Assembly (NCBI GenBank): GCA_900315835.1
Contig: ONAR01000002.1
Span: forward strand, 51,261 to 115,260
DNA: 64,000 bases
Reading direction: 5' to 3'
DNA from: an uncultured Prevotella sp.
GTDB lineage: Bacteria; Bacteroidota; Bacteroidia; Bacteroidales; Bacteroidaceae
Both the position numbers and the translations under genes were made by a program. Every line of letters begins with the position of its first letter. Position 1 is the stretch's first letter. The notes below the pieces were generated by a model. The model worked only from the letters and a program-made list of their open reading frames with translations, did not search any database and was not told where the DNA came from. Positions 26,926-35,736 of this stretch are shown one piece after another.

Positions 26926-29403
26926 ATGACTAAAAGAAAATCTGGCCGCACATCGTCAAAAGGCTTCGGCGAAGCGGTCGGCTTCCGAAATAAGATAGAG
27001 AACGACACCATAGACTTCTTCCTTGGTCTTGTGCTACTGGCCTTTTCTGTGCTGCTCATCATCTCGATGGTGAGCTACTTGAGTACGGGCAAGGCTGACC
27101 AGAGCATCCTCGAGAACCTCAAGCCATGGGAACTGTTCAACAGCGGCCACGAGTTTACCAACTACTGCGGCTCGTTGGGTGCGTGGGCCTCCTACATGCT
27201 GATTTCCGTCAACTTTGGTCTCCCAGCCTTCCTTATTCCGGTTTTCCTGATCTTGGCGTCACTGAAACTGATGCACGCCTACTCCGTTGGCTTGCTGAAG
27301 AGTTTCTTCTGTCTGATGGTCGTCATGATCTGGTCATCCATTGCCCTGGCTAAGTTCCTTGCCCCGTTTATGGGTAATGAGGTGTACAATCCCGGCGGCA
27401 ATCATGGCGCCTACTGCGTGGATCATATTGAGATGCTCATTGGTGCTCCGGGCCTCACCGCTCTACTGATACTCACGGCAATAGCCTTCCTCACCTATCT
27501 CAGTACGGAGACCATCGTCTATATCCGACGCATGATGAATCCCGTGAAGTATCTGACGAAACATGTGAAGCTGACGATTAATCATCCGACGGATCCTGAG
27601 GCCGAGGAGCCTGCAGATGAGCAAGCTACCAATGAACCCGCCGACAATAATGTTGCCGACGAGGCTGCTGAAGCTGATGATGAGAAGCCGCAGGTCGTTG
27701 ATCTGACCGACTACGCGCAGGCTGCAACGGCTAAGTCCGACGTACACCTTGAGCCGGTACTCACTACGACGGTTTCCGGTGAAACCGATAAAAACAGCGA
27801 ACCCGAGCTCAAAGTAGACCCGATGAAGGTTGAGGAGACGGCAAGCGGAAAAGTTCCTACCACAACGCCCAACCTTGACGTGCCCATTAATCCGTGGGAG
27901 CCGTTTACCAAGTATAAGTTCCCCACCTTCAACTTATTGAAGAAATACGATAATAAGACGGTGATTGACATGGATGAGGTCAAGGCCAACAACAACCGCA
28001 TCATTGAGGTGCTGCGTAACTTTGGCGTTGAAATCAGTCAGATTAATGCCACCGTCGGTCCTACGGTCACGCTCTATGAGATTACACCGGCTGAAGGTGT
28101 GCGCATCAACCGCATCCGTGGACTGGAAGCCGACATTGCGCTGAGTCTTTCGGCGCTTGGCATCCGTATTATCGCGCCGATACCCGGTAAGGGCACCATT
28201 GGTATAGAGGTACCCAACAAGAAACCTCAGATCGTGTCGATGGAGAGTGTGCTGAACACCAAGAAGTTCCAGAACTCGAAGATGAACCTGCCCCTTTGCT
28301 TAGGTAAGACCATCACCAATGAGGTGTTTATGGTCGACTTGACCAAGCTCCCCCATCTGTTAGTCGCAGGTGCCACGGGTATGGGTAAGTCGGTTGGTTT
28401 GAATGCCATCATCACCTCCTTATTATATAAGAAGCACCCGAATGAGCTGAAGTTCGTATTGGTCGACCCGAAGAAGGTGGAGTTCAGCATCTATAATAAG
28501 ATTGCGCCCCACTACATGGCCGCCTTGCCTGAGAACGAGGATGAGCCTATCATCACCGACGTGCAGAAGGTGGTGCGCACGCTCAACTCGCTCTGTAAGC
28601 TCATGGACCATCGCTACGACTTGCTGAAGAAGGCGCAGGTAAGGAAGATTGACGAATATAACGATAAGTTCATCCACCACAAGCTTCGGCTCACCGACGG
28701 TCATGAATACATGCCCTATATCGTGGTGATTATCGATGAGTTCGGCGACCTCATCATGACTGCAGGCAAGGAGATTGAGGCTCCTATCGCGCGCATCGCT
28801 CAGTTGGCGCGCGCCGTCGGCATCCACATGATTATCGCCACGCAGCGACCAACCACCAAAATCATAACGGGTAACATCAAGGCCAACTTCCCCGGCCGTA
28901 TGGCTTTCCGCGTCTCGGCGCAGGTTGACTCGCGCACCATTCTCGACCGCACCGGCGCCGATCAGTTGGCCGGTCGCGGCGATATGCTTTTCCTTGCAGG
29001 CACCGAGCCGGTGCGTGTGCAGTGCGCCTTCATTGACACGCCCGAGATTGAGGCTGTCTGCGACTACATCGCCAATCAGCCCGGACCCGTTGACCCAATG
29101 GAGTTGCCTGAGCCCGACGATCCCAATGCTGAGATGGGTGGTGGCAATGGCGAGACCGATGCCAGCAAGCTCGATCCTTACTTCGATGAGGTGGCCCGCG
29201 CCGTCGTCGTCTCGCAACAGGGTTCGACGAGTATGATACAGCGCCGCTTCTCGATTGGCTACAACCGCGCCGGCCGACTGATGGACCAGTTGGAGCACGC
29301 AGGCATCGTCGGTCCGGCTCAGGGCGCAAAGCCACGCGACGTTCTCGTCATGGATGAGAACAGCCTTGCACGACTGCTCAACGCCGTTCATGGTGGAAAG
29401 TAA
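26926..29403 (+). CDS. ftsK: DNA translocase FtsK/SpoIIIE
   Basis: An 825-residue septal DNA pump that segregates chromosome termini and aids dimer resolution. Four N-terminal membrane segments (about residues 25-205) are followed by an acidic linker (about 220-325). The motor domain has Walker A GATGMGKSVG (about 485) and Walker B YIVVIIDEFGDLIM (about 605), and the C-terminal winged-helix gamma domain reads STSMIQRRFSIGYNRAGRLM. The gamma domain recognises orienting KOPS-like DNA in studied species. lolA follows 32 bp later with no promoter, as is common in Bacteroidota. Confidence 0.95.
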   Translation: MTKRKSGRTSSKGFGEAVGFRNKIENDTIDFFLGLVLLAFSVLLIISMVSYLSTGKADQSILENLKPWELFNSGHEFTNYCGSLGAWASYMLISVNFGLPAFLIPVFLILASLKLMHAYSVGLLKSFFCLMVVMIWSSIALAKFLAPFMGNEVYNPGGNHGAYCVDHIEMLIGAPGLTALLILTAIAFLTYLSTETIVYIRRMMNPVKYLTKHVKLTINHPTDPEAEEPADEQATNEPADNNVADEAAEADDEKPQVVDLTDYAQAATAKSDVHLEPVLTTTVSGETDKNSEPELKVDPMKVEETASGKVPTTTPNLDVPINPWEPFTKYKFPTFNLLKKYDNKTVIDMDEVKANNNRIIEVLRNFGVEISQINATVGPTVTLYEITPAEGVRINRIRGLEADIALSLSALGIRIIAPIPGKGTIGIEVPNKKPQIVSMESVLNTKKFQNSKMNLPLCLGKTITNEVFMVDLTKLPHLLVAGATGMGKSVGLNAIITSLLYKKHPNELKFVLVDPKKVEFSIYNKIAPHYMAALPENEDEPIITDVQKVVRTLNSLCKLMDHRYDLLKKAQVRKIDEYNDKFIHHKLRLTDGHEYMPYIVVIIDEFGDLIMTAGKEIEAPIARIAQLARAVGIHMIIATQRPTTKIITGNIKANFPGRMAFRVSAQVDSRTILDRTGADQLAGRGDMLFLAGTEPVRVQCAFIDTPEIEAVCDYIANQPGPVDPMELPEPDDPNAEMGGGNGETDASKLDPYFDEVARAVVVSQQGSTSMIQRRFSIGYNRAGRLMDQLEHAGIVGPAQGAKPRDVLVMDENSLARLLNAVHGGK

Positions 29404-29435
29404 TCGTTGAGGAAGAAAGTAATATTTACATCATT

Positions 29436-30047
29436 ATGAAAAAGATATTTTTACTGAGTTTATTCACATGTCTAACGCTCTTTGCCTCTGCCCAGAGTGC
29501 AAAGCAAGCCATGAAGGTATTGGACAAGACGGCAGCTGTCGTCGGACGTAAAGGTGGCGCTGAGGCCAACTTCACTGCCACGGGTAGTAAGATTGGCTCG
29601 CAGTCGGGCACCATCGCCATCAAGGGCAATATGTTTCAGGCCCGCACGCCGAAGGCTATCGTATGGTATAATGGCAAGACGCAATGGAGCTATCTGAAGA
29701 TGACCAACGAGGTCAACATCTCCACTCCTACTGAGGCTAAGCGAATGAGCATGAACCCTTATACCTTCCTTTCAATGTATAAGAGCGGCTACAATCTCTC
29801 GATGGAGACCAAGAGCGGCAACTACGTCGTCCACATGACCGCGCAAAACAAGAAGCGCAGCGTACAGGAAGCTTATATCACCATCAGCAAGCACTCCTAT
29901 ACGCCGAGCCTTATCAAGATGAGACAAGGCACCAACAACTGGACGACAATTACGGTGAACAACTTCAAGGCCGTCAACCAGCCCAACAGCAAGTTCACTT
30001 TCAACGCCAAAGATTTCCCCAAGGCCGACGTCATCGACCTCAGGTAA
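29436..30047 (+). CDS. LolA-like outer-membrane lipoprotein carrier
   Basis: A 203-residue exported protein. The signal peptide (1-20, ending FASAQ) precedes a LolA/LolB-type half-barrel: alternating strands including KGNMFQARTPKAIVWYNGKTQWSY and a C-terminal NDFK-like strand. LolA chaperones lipoproteins through the periplasm from LolCDE to the outer membrane. It is encoded directly behind ftsK and probably shares its transcript. Because LolA proteins are poorly conserved, the call rests on fold-level pattern, size, signal and the characteristic ftsK-lolA neighbourhood. Note the LolC/E-like permease at 2992. Confidence 0.75.
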   Translation: MKKIFLLSLFTCLTLFASAQSAKQAMKVLDKTAAVVGRKGGAEANFTATGSKIGSQSGTIAIKGNMFQARTPKAIVWYNGKTQWSYLKMTNEVNISTPTEAKRMSMNPYTFLSMYKSGYNLSMETKSGNYVVHMTAQNKKRSVQEAYITISKHSYTPSLIKMRQGTNNWTTITVNNFKAVNQPNSKFTFNAKDFPKADVIDLR

Positions 30048-30049
30048 TC

Positions 30050-30208
30050 CTATTGCAAACAAGCAAAGTAAATCAGCAGAATTAAGGCAATAGCAATGAT
30101 TAGTGCTATTGCCTTAATCATGCAACCCGCCACCTTCTTGATAACGACAATGGCTAAGACAATGATGAGAAGAACGAAAATGTAATAAAGCAGGTTATTG
30201 TCCATCAT
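30050..30208 (-). CDS. Small membrane protein, 52 residues
   Basis: A short reading frame beginning MMDNNLLYYIFVLL and ending FACLQ. Two hydrophobic segments (about residues 6-24 and 32-50) flank a short basic/cysteine turn, IKKVAGCMIK. The whole frame has Bacteroidota-like codon use and a membrane-protein pattern rather than random sequence. It starts 57 bp after the pseudouridine synthase gene on the same strand and converges with lolA, the two stops being 2 bp apart. A 15-bp perfect inverted repeat lies within it. I do not recognise a family with a known function. Confidence 0.6.
   Translation of the reverse strand: MMDNNLLYYIFVLLIIVLAIVVIKKVAGCMIKAIALIIAIALILLIYFACLQ
30081..30118. repeat. 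15-bp perfect inverted repeat inside the small membrane gene
   Basis: 30081-30095 and 30104-30118 are exact reverse complements around 8 bases, giving a stable hairpin on either strand. It is 34 bp beyond the lolA stop, where a terminator for ftsK-lolA would be expected, yet it also encodes the second membrane segment of the small protein. Confidence 0.7.
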
Positions 30209-30265
30209 TTGAAAGCTATGCTTGATTAAGAGGATTATTGATTAATATTGACAGCACCGCGGTTA

Positions 30266-31165
30266 CTACTGCCTGAAGACCGATGTAAACGATTGTGGTA
30301 TATCGGTTTGAAACTCCAACGGTTTGTGGGTGACCGGATGATAGAAGCACAGTTTATAGGCGTGCAGACAGAGGCGCCCTATAGGGTCATCGCCATTACC
30401 ATATTTCACATCGCCGCAAACTGGATGCCCCATATCGGCAGCATGCACGCGGATTTGATTCTTCCGCCCCGTCTCCAGACGAAACTCTACCAATGAATGG
30501 TAAGGCGACCGACGCAGCACCCGATAATGGGTGATGGCGTATTTGCCGCCGTTATCGACTGGACTCGAATAAGTGTAATAGGCTTGATTGTCTTTGAGCC
30601 AGTTCTCGATAGTGCCCTCATCGTCCTCCACAACGCCCGACAACAGCGCCACGTAGCGGCGGTCATAGACGAAGTGGTGCCAGTCGCCCTCAAGCGTCAG
30701 TTCCGTAGCCTTGTCTTTGGCGTAAATCATCAGTCCGCTGGTATCGCGGTCGAGCCGATGAACGATGTGCGCGGTGCAATGCTGCCGCGACTGCCGGAAG
30801 TAGTCGTCGAGAATGGACTTTACGTTGAGCGAACTATGCCCTGCCGCCATCGACAATACACCGGGCTTCTTGTCGATGACAACGATATAGCGGTCCTCAT
30901 ACACCACCTTGAGGTAGTGGTTCTTGAACAGCTGATTATTCTTGGTCTTGCTCACAGCCACCTTCATGCCAGGCTCCAACTGGAAGTTGAATTGGGTGAC
31001 GACCTTTCCATTGACCTTCACGCCCTGACCATGCAAGATGGCTTTCACCTTTGTACGGCTGTCGTGGGTGTTGGCAATGAGCCAGTCGAGCAACTGGGCC
31101 GGTTCCTTAACCACGAAGCGGTCATACAAAGATGATTTACCGTTGATGTTACCTCCTGCGTTCAT
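30266..31165 (-). CDS. RluA-family pseudouridine synthase
   Basis: A 299-residue RNA pseudouridine synthase. An S4-like RNA-binding domain (about 20-80, VKAILHGQGVKVNGKVV) precedes the RluA catalytic domain; the catalytic aspartate is in HRLDRDTSGLM. Family members isomerise uridines in 23S rRNA or tRNA; which site is modified here cannot be told. The start MNAGGNING at 31165 is chosen because its ATG overlaps the permease stop (ATGA); an upstream in-frame ATG exists 5 codons earlier. Confidence 0.9.
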   Translation of the reverse strand: MNAGGNINGKSSLYDRFVVKEPAQLLDWLIANTHDSRTKVKAILHGQGVKVNGKVVTQFNFQLEPGMKVAVSKTKNNQLFKNHYLKVVYEDRYIVVIDKKPGVLSMAAGHSSLNVKSILDDYFRQSRQHCTAHIVHRLDRDTSGLMIYAKDKATELTLEGDWHHFVYDRRYVALLSGVVEDDEGTIENWLKDNQAYYTYSSPVDNGGKYAITHYRVLRRSPYHSLVEFRLETGRKNQIRVHAADMGHPVCGDVKYGNGDDPIGRLCLHAYKLCFYHPVTHKPLEFQTDIPQSFTSVFRQ

Positions 31166-32361
31166 TCTTTTCGGTTCCAAATACGCTTAATCTTATTATG
31201 AATGGCAATGGTGTTGCAGATGCTGACCAAGACAAACAAGCCGAGGCCCAGCACCAGTGACGGCAGCACCGTACCCAGTTCGGTATCGGGGAAGAGCATG
31301 TTGATGACGCCGGTGTAATACTGCCGCGCCACCAGCAACACAGCGATGGCAATGACCAGTACACCGAGGTTGAGGAAGATGGTGAGCAACTGATAAGGCC
31401 GCGCCACCTGCGCTGGGCTGTAGCCAATGAGCAGCAGGTTCTCGAGCTTCTCTGAATTCTTCTGCACCAACAGATAGATGCTCAGCATGAGGATGTAGAA
31501 GCTCAGCAGTGAGATGACCAAGCCTACGCCCATCACCATCGACACCATCATACGGAGAAAGTAAGTGGTCTTCTCCGCATCGAGTTTATTATCTTCCACC
31601 TCGTAGCCCTTCTTGTCGAAGTATTTCGTCATCTTGTCGGTCTGATCGTTGTTGACGTCGAGGATGATGCGCGTGGGGTCATTGTGTTTACCCGGTGCGA
31701 AGGTCTGGTTGCTCCAATCCATGAAAGCCTGAGGCACGAGGATTGTGTTGATGGTGTTGGAGAAGCCGATGACCTTACCCTTGAACGAACCGCTCTTGCC
31801 GTCGTTTTGGATGAAGATGTCTAAGTCAATCATTCCGACAAGGCCATCACTTATTTTCGGCAGCTGCCGGCTCTGGGCAAAGCCGAAGTTATACATAGCG
31901 ATATAGCTGCGTGGAAGAATGACCGGCACCACGTTGTCGCCCGGTTTATAAGTCCAAGTACCCGCAGGAGCCGAGACGAACTCATCGGGTACACTCTCAA
32001 AGAACAGCTCCGAGTTGAGCACCGGCGTACCAGCGATGCCCATGTGGGCAGTGGTCTGATACTGCGTTGAGGTGAAAACGCCAATCTTCTTGACAAAGCC
32101 TTCCTGCTGCATGTCGGTCACCTCACTTGGACTGAAGGCATTGCTGCGGCCCGAGAGGGTGCTGCCCGTACCTATAACCTTCTCAACGATGACGTAGTCC
32201 GACTTCATAAACGAATCGTCGGCAGTAAGCACTGGCTTTACATCTTTATAAAACTGATAGCCCAGCAATACGATGAGCATGCCAAAGAGATTGGCAAAGA
32301 AGAACCCGATAAACTGCGGCACGCTGATATGTTGCCGCAACAGTTTCCAAACCAAATTCAT
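31162..32361 (-). CDS. FtsX-like ABC transporter permease
   Basis: A 399-residue membrane protein: one N-terminal membrane segment (about 17-37), a long periplasmic domain (about 40-270) and three C-terminal segments (about 275-305, 325-345 and 360-385). This is the FtsX/MacB permease plan, used for mechanotransmission or lipid-associated export rather than classical transport. It overlaps its ATPase gene (32358-32361) and the pseudouridine synthase gene by 4 bp each. With the ATPase and the DUF4836 lipoprotein it may form an envelope complex; the substrate is unknown. Confidence 0.82.
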   Translation of the reverse strand: MNLVWKLLRQHISVPQFIGFFFANLFGMLIVLLGYQFYKDVKPVLTADDSFMKSDYVIVEKVIGTGSTLSGRSNAFSPSEVTDMQQEGFVKKIGVFTSTQYQTTAHMGIAGTPVLNSELFFESVPDEFVSAPAGTWTYKPGDNVVPVILPRSYIAMYNFGFAQSRQLPKISDGLVGMIDLDIFIQNDGKSGSFKGKVIGFSNTINTILVPQAFMDWSNQTFAPGKHNDPTRIILDVNNDQTDKMTKYFDKKGYEVEDNKLDAEKTTYFLRMMVSMVMGVGLVISLLSFYILMLSIYLLVQKNSEKLENLLLIGYSPAQVARPYQLLTIFLNLGVLVIAIAVLLVARQYYTGVINMLFPDTELGTVLPSLVLGLGLFVLVSICNTIAIHNKIKRIWNRKE

Positions 32362-33002
32362 AGCTTCACCGTCCTTTCATAGTTTAAATCCATATGCTTG
32401 CCAATACTGGTCACGATGACGCCGGCGCCCTGCTTCTTGGCCTCAGCCATCATGATGTCGGCCATAATCTGCGAGTTACGGTCGTCGAGGTGAGAGATGG
32501 GCTCGTCGGCCAAGATAAAGTCGAACGGCTGCACCAGTGCCCTGATCATAGCTACGCGCTGCTGCTGACCAAACGACATGCGGCCAATCTTGGCATCCAA
32601 CTTATCGCCGATGCCGAGGCGCTCGAACCATTCCTTAATCTCGTTGTCGGGCTTAAAGTTGGTGAGCTTATTCTTGATCTGAACATTCTCCCAAGCCGTA
32701 AGCTCGGGGAAGAGTCGAAGTTCCTGAAAGAGGTGACTGACGTGGCGGCGTCGGATTTCGACCCATTGGCTCACCGTAATGTCGTGGGTATTGGTCTCAT
32801 CAAACAACACTTCGCCCTCGTAATCGTGGCGGAAGCCCATTACATAACTGCAGAACGTGCTTTTACCCTTGCCAGATGCTGCTTCTACAAGGTATAGATG
32901 GCCCTTCTCAAAACAGATGTCTTGCCCCCACACCGCTGACGTCAAGTCAGTGCGCTGGGCAAAGACATGGGGAATGACCGACTTAAACTGTATCTTATTC
33001 AT
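32358..33002 (-). CDS. ABC transporter ATPase with atypical motifs
   Basis: A 214-residue LolD/MacB-like ATP-binding subunit for the adjacent permease. Walker A reads AASGKGKST, with alanine for the usual first glycine; the signature is MSFGQQQR instead of LSGGQQQR; Walker B is FILADEPISHLDD. The switch region near the C-terminus (IVTSIGKHMDLNYER) lacks the typical His at the expected place (GK-H shifted). It may therefore hydrolyse ATP slowly. It starts 11 bp after the DUF4836 lipoprotein gene and overlaps the permease start by 4 bp. Confidence 0.85.
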   Translation of the reverse strand: MNKIQFKSVIPHVFAQRTDLTSAVWGQDICFEKGHLYLVEAASGKGKSTFCSYVMGFRHDYEGEVLFDETNTHDITVSQWVEIRRRHVSHLFQELRLFPELTAWENVQIKNKLTNFKPDNEIKEWFERLGIGDKLDAKIGRMSFGQQQRVAMIRALVQPFDFILADEPISHLDDRNSQIMADIMMAEAKKQGAGVIVTSIGKHMDLNYERTVKL

Positions 33003-33013
33003 TATCCCAAAAA

Positions 33014-34363
33014 CTATTTCATCGTATAGACGATGGTATTCACATGGCCGAACATTGGCTTCAGCAATGCAGTAACAGCCTCAGCCTTAGTACCTTGCAA
33101 TGCTGTGAAGTTGATAACCATCACCAACTTCTGCCCCACAATCTGTCGCTGAAGCTTTGGCGAGATCGGATTGGCGCAGGCCTTGATGCTGGCGCGCGCC
33201 TCATCGGGGTTGCCGCCGCTCATGTATTGCAAGTCGGGGGTTACACCAAAGTAATAGCTGGTGCTGCTGTCTTTATAGTAGAAGCAGTTCTTGCCCCAAT
33301 CACCGATATAGCCGCCCTCAGGCACACTCTGCTTCCAATAGTCGACATCGTCGAGCCATTTGGCGTTGCTGAGCTTGGCCGCCATCATCATGTGCATATT
33401 GCCCTTGGCCAAAGCCGAGGAGACGATGGTCATGTCGCCGTTAACGCTCTTGAGGATGTTGTCCATGTCGATGGCCGAATTGATGCCGGCCAAGAGCGCG
33501 GAGATGCCGCGGTTCTGACTGATGAGCGAGTGGAAACGCTGACCATCGACGTTGAGGAACATACCCAATACATCGTCTTGCGACATCGCCTTGACATAAG
33601 CGCCCTTGATGGGGCGATAGATTTTGCGGGCGTCTTTCAGCGCCTTGTCAATGTCTTTCTTCAGCGAATAAGTTTCTCCCTGCATCATCAGTTGGTTATC
33701 TTTCAGCTGCATGGAGGCGGCCACAAGGATGTCAGACGGATCGGTATCGCGTGGTGCTCCGATGGTAAACGGCATCACCAACTGCTCGGGCAGGGCTTGC
33801 ACCTGACTCACCATGGCCATCGGCGCATCGATGGAGTCGAGCTTGTCAAACAGCGGCGAACTCTTTACACCGTCATCCTCGTCAGCGCCAAGGTATTTGG
33901 CCATCTGCGTCATCAGCTCCGACTGAGCGGCTGGCAGTGCGGGACCCATCAGCAACGCAGCCTTGTCTGAGAAACCAATCACCCAGTTGCTGGGCAGGGC
34001 GGCGAACTTGAAGCCACGTCGCTCGATGATATTCAGATGGGCTTGCTTCAGCAGGTCCTCCAACTTATCGTCGTCGCTCACCTTTGCGCAGACACCGATG
34101 TTGGCGCGTGCATCCTCAAAGAAAAACACGTTGGCGGAGAGGTCGAGACCGCTGTCGTTGAGCTTGCTCACGTGCAGCAACGACTTCAGAATCAACGGAC
34201 TACCCGTACCCGTCAGCTTGGCGGGGTTCATAGAGATGAGCAAAGTGCTTTCCTCGGGTATCGCATTGAGGTAATCATTGTCGGAGCAGGCTGTCATTGA
34301 AAGGATGAAGGGTATTGCCAATACCGTCATCATTGCCTTTATCGTCTTTATTATCCTAATCAT
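33014..34363 (-). CDS. DUF4836-type lipoprotein
   Basis: A 449-residue lipoprotein with signal and lipobox ending MTAC (Cys26). The rest, opening YLNAIPEESTLLISMNPAKL, matches the pattern of the Bacteroidota DUF4836 family, whose function is unknown. There are no internal membrane segments, and the sequence alternates strand-rich segments in two roughly repeated halves. It is 24 bp downstream of rsmE and 11 bp upstream of the ABC ATPase gene. That placement suggests it is the extracytoplasmic partner of the ABC complex, an inference from context only. Confidence 0.7.
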   Translation of the reverse strand: MIRIIKTIKAMMTVLAIPFILSMTACSDNDYLNAIPEESTLLISMNPAKLTGTGSPLILKSLLHVSKLNDSGLDLSANVFFFEDARANIGVCAKVSDDDKLEDLLKQAHLNIIERRGFKFAALPSNWVIGFSDKAALLMGPALPAAQSELMTQMAKYLGADEDDGVKSSPLFDKLDSIDAPMAMVSQVQALPEQLVMPFTIGAPRDTDPSDILVAASMQLKDNQLMMQGETYSLKKDIDKALKDARKIYRPIKGAYVKAMSQDDVLGMFLNVDGQRFHSLISQNRGISALLAGINSAIDMDNILKSVNGDMTIVSSALAKGNMHMMMAAKLSNAKWLDDVDYWKQSVPEGGYIGDWGKNCFYYKDSSTSYYFGVTPDLQYMSGGNPDEARASIKACANPISPKLQRQIVGQKLVMVINFTALQGTKAEAVTALLKPMFGHVNTIVYTMK

Positions 34364-34387
34364 CTTTTTATGCGTTCATAAAATATT

Positions 34388-35110
34388 TCACACTCGTTTG
34401 AGCATCTGACACATAGCCACCGCCATCATACCCGCCGTCTCGGTGCGCAGTCGGCTGTTGCCCAGCGATATAGGTTCAAAGCCATTGTCGATGGCCAACT
34501 TCACTTCATCAATCGAGAAGTCGCCTTCCGGTCCCACAAGCACCGTCACTTTTTCATCGGGGTTGAGCGTCTGCAGCTCATTGAAAAAGTCATTCCGCTC
34601 AATCTCATCATAGCAGTGAGCGATGTATTTGCGGCCTTCAGGGGCATGGGCGATGAAATCGTTGAAGGGCGTCATCGCGTTGATGATGGTCTTGTATGGT
34701 TTGCGGCTCTGCTTCATCGCAGCCACCATAATCTTCTCCACGCGGTCGGTGCGGAGCGTATGGCGCTCTGAGAACTGGCAGTCGAGGAAGGTAATCTCGT
34801 CGACACCTATCTCGACGCTTTTCTCCACCATCCACTCCATGCGCTCCATCATTTTGGTGGGGGCGATGGCAAGGTGGATGCTGCCGCGCCAAGTCTTCTG
34901 CTGGGGCAGTTTCTTGCGGATGGCATAGAAGCAACGCTTCTTAGAGGCCATGGTCACCTCAGCCTCATAGAAACAGCCTTCGCCGTCCATCAGAAAGATG
35001 TCGCTGCCCTCGGTCAGGCGAAGCACCTTGATGGCATGCTGCGCCTCTTGCTCAGGCAACTCATTGGCGGCCTCAGCTGAAGGCACATAGAAATATCTTG
35101 CTTCTTTCAT
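34388..35110 (-). CDS. rsmE: 16S rRNA (uracil-1498-N3)-methyltransferase
   Basis: A 240-residue SPOUT-class methyltransferase that modifies U1498 in helix 44 of 16S rRNA. An N-terminal PUA-like domain (HAIKVLRLTEGSDIFLMDGEG) precedes the trefoil-knot domain with VLVGPEGDFS and LGNSRLRTETAGMMAV, the SAM-binding knot. Length is normal. The ATG overlaps the stop of the upstream bifunctional-nuclease-domain gene (35107-35110), so the two are translationally coupled. Confidence 0.95.
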   Translation of the reverse strand: MKEARYFYVPSAEAANELPEQEAQHAIKVLRLTEGSDIFLMDGEGCFYEAEVTMASKKRCFYAIRKKLPQQKTWRGSIHLAIAPTKMMERMEWMVEKSVEIGVDEITFLDCQFSERHTLRTDRVEKIMVAAMKQSRKPYKTIINAMTPFNDFIAHAPEGRKYIAHCYDEIERNDFFNELQTLNPDEKVTVLVGPEGDFSIDEVKLAIDNGFEPISLGNSRLRTETAGMMAVAMCQMLKRV

Positions 35111-35697
35111 GCTTGGTCTGCCCCGTCGGCGGCCTCCTCGTCCTCATGCTGCTGCTTGCGGCGCTTCAACTCAGCGCTCAGCTGCGAAGCCATTTCATAT
35201 TCCTCATTGGCAATGGCATTCTTGATTCCTTCCTCCAACATAGCACTGGAGATGGAGTTGATGGGCAGCGCCACGGCACCGGCCATCGCGTCATACTGCG
35301 TGCTTTGCTGCATGAAAAGCTTCTCATCCATATACATGTGTATCTTGCCGTTGCTGATGAAATTGAGCATCACGCCATCGGTGTCTTTCAGCGGAAACTT
35401 TTCCTGCGTGTCGTGGTTGTAGAGCACCGCATGATAAGCGCCGTCTTTCACACTGTCGAATAAGACTTCCAGATGCAGGTCGGTCTGCCCCATGAGGATA
35501 TTCACCAGCACATCTGGCAAACTGCTCGAATAGTCTCCCTTACAATCCATCCGATTGGTGAAGCTTAGAAGGGTGTCGGGGTCGCAGGGTATAACCAACT
35601 GCCGCTCACTCTCGCGGTCGGTAAGGACGAGTATACCGCCTTTACCTTTGCCTATCACCTCAGAGACCATTCTGAATTTCAACTGTATTCTTGCCAT
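35107..35697 (-). CDS. Bifunctional-nuclease (DUF151) domain protein with UVR motif
   Basis: A 196-residue protein. Residues about 10-140 fit the bifunctional nuclease domain (VLTDRESERQLVIPCDPD onward). Residues about 155-185 are a UVR-type helical hairpin (IKNAIANEEYEMASQLSAEL), as found in UvrB, UvrC and ClpC-family proteins. The tail is acidic. DUF151 proteins have been linked to nuclease activity in plants, but the bacterial role is not established. The UVR motif suggests docking to a partner carrying the same motif, possibly ClpC (20691) or its adaptors. It is followed by rsmE with a 4-bp overlap. Confidence 0.75.
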   Translation of the reverse strand: MARIQLKFRMVSEVIGKGKGGILVLTDRESERQLVIPCDPDTLLSFTNRMDCKGDYSSSLPDVLVNILMGQTDLHLEVLFDSVKDGAYHAVLYNHDTQEKFPLKDTDGVMLNFISNGKIHMYMDEKLFMQQSTQYDAMAGAVALPINSISSAMLEEGIKNAIANEEYEMASQLSAELKRRKQQHEDEEAADGADQA

Positions 35698-35736
35698 ACT
35701 GACTTTCTGATTGAATAATGATTAAATGAGTTACAA

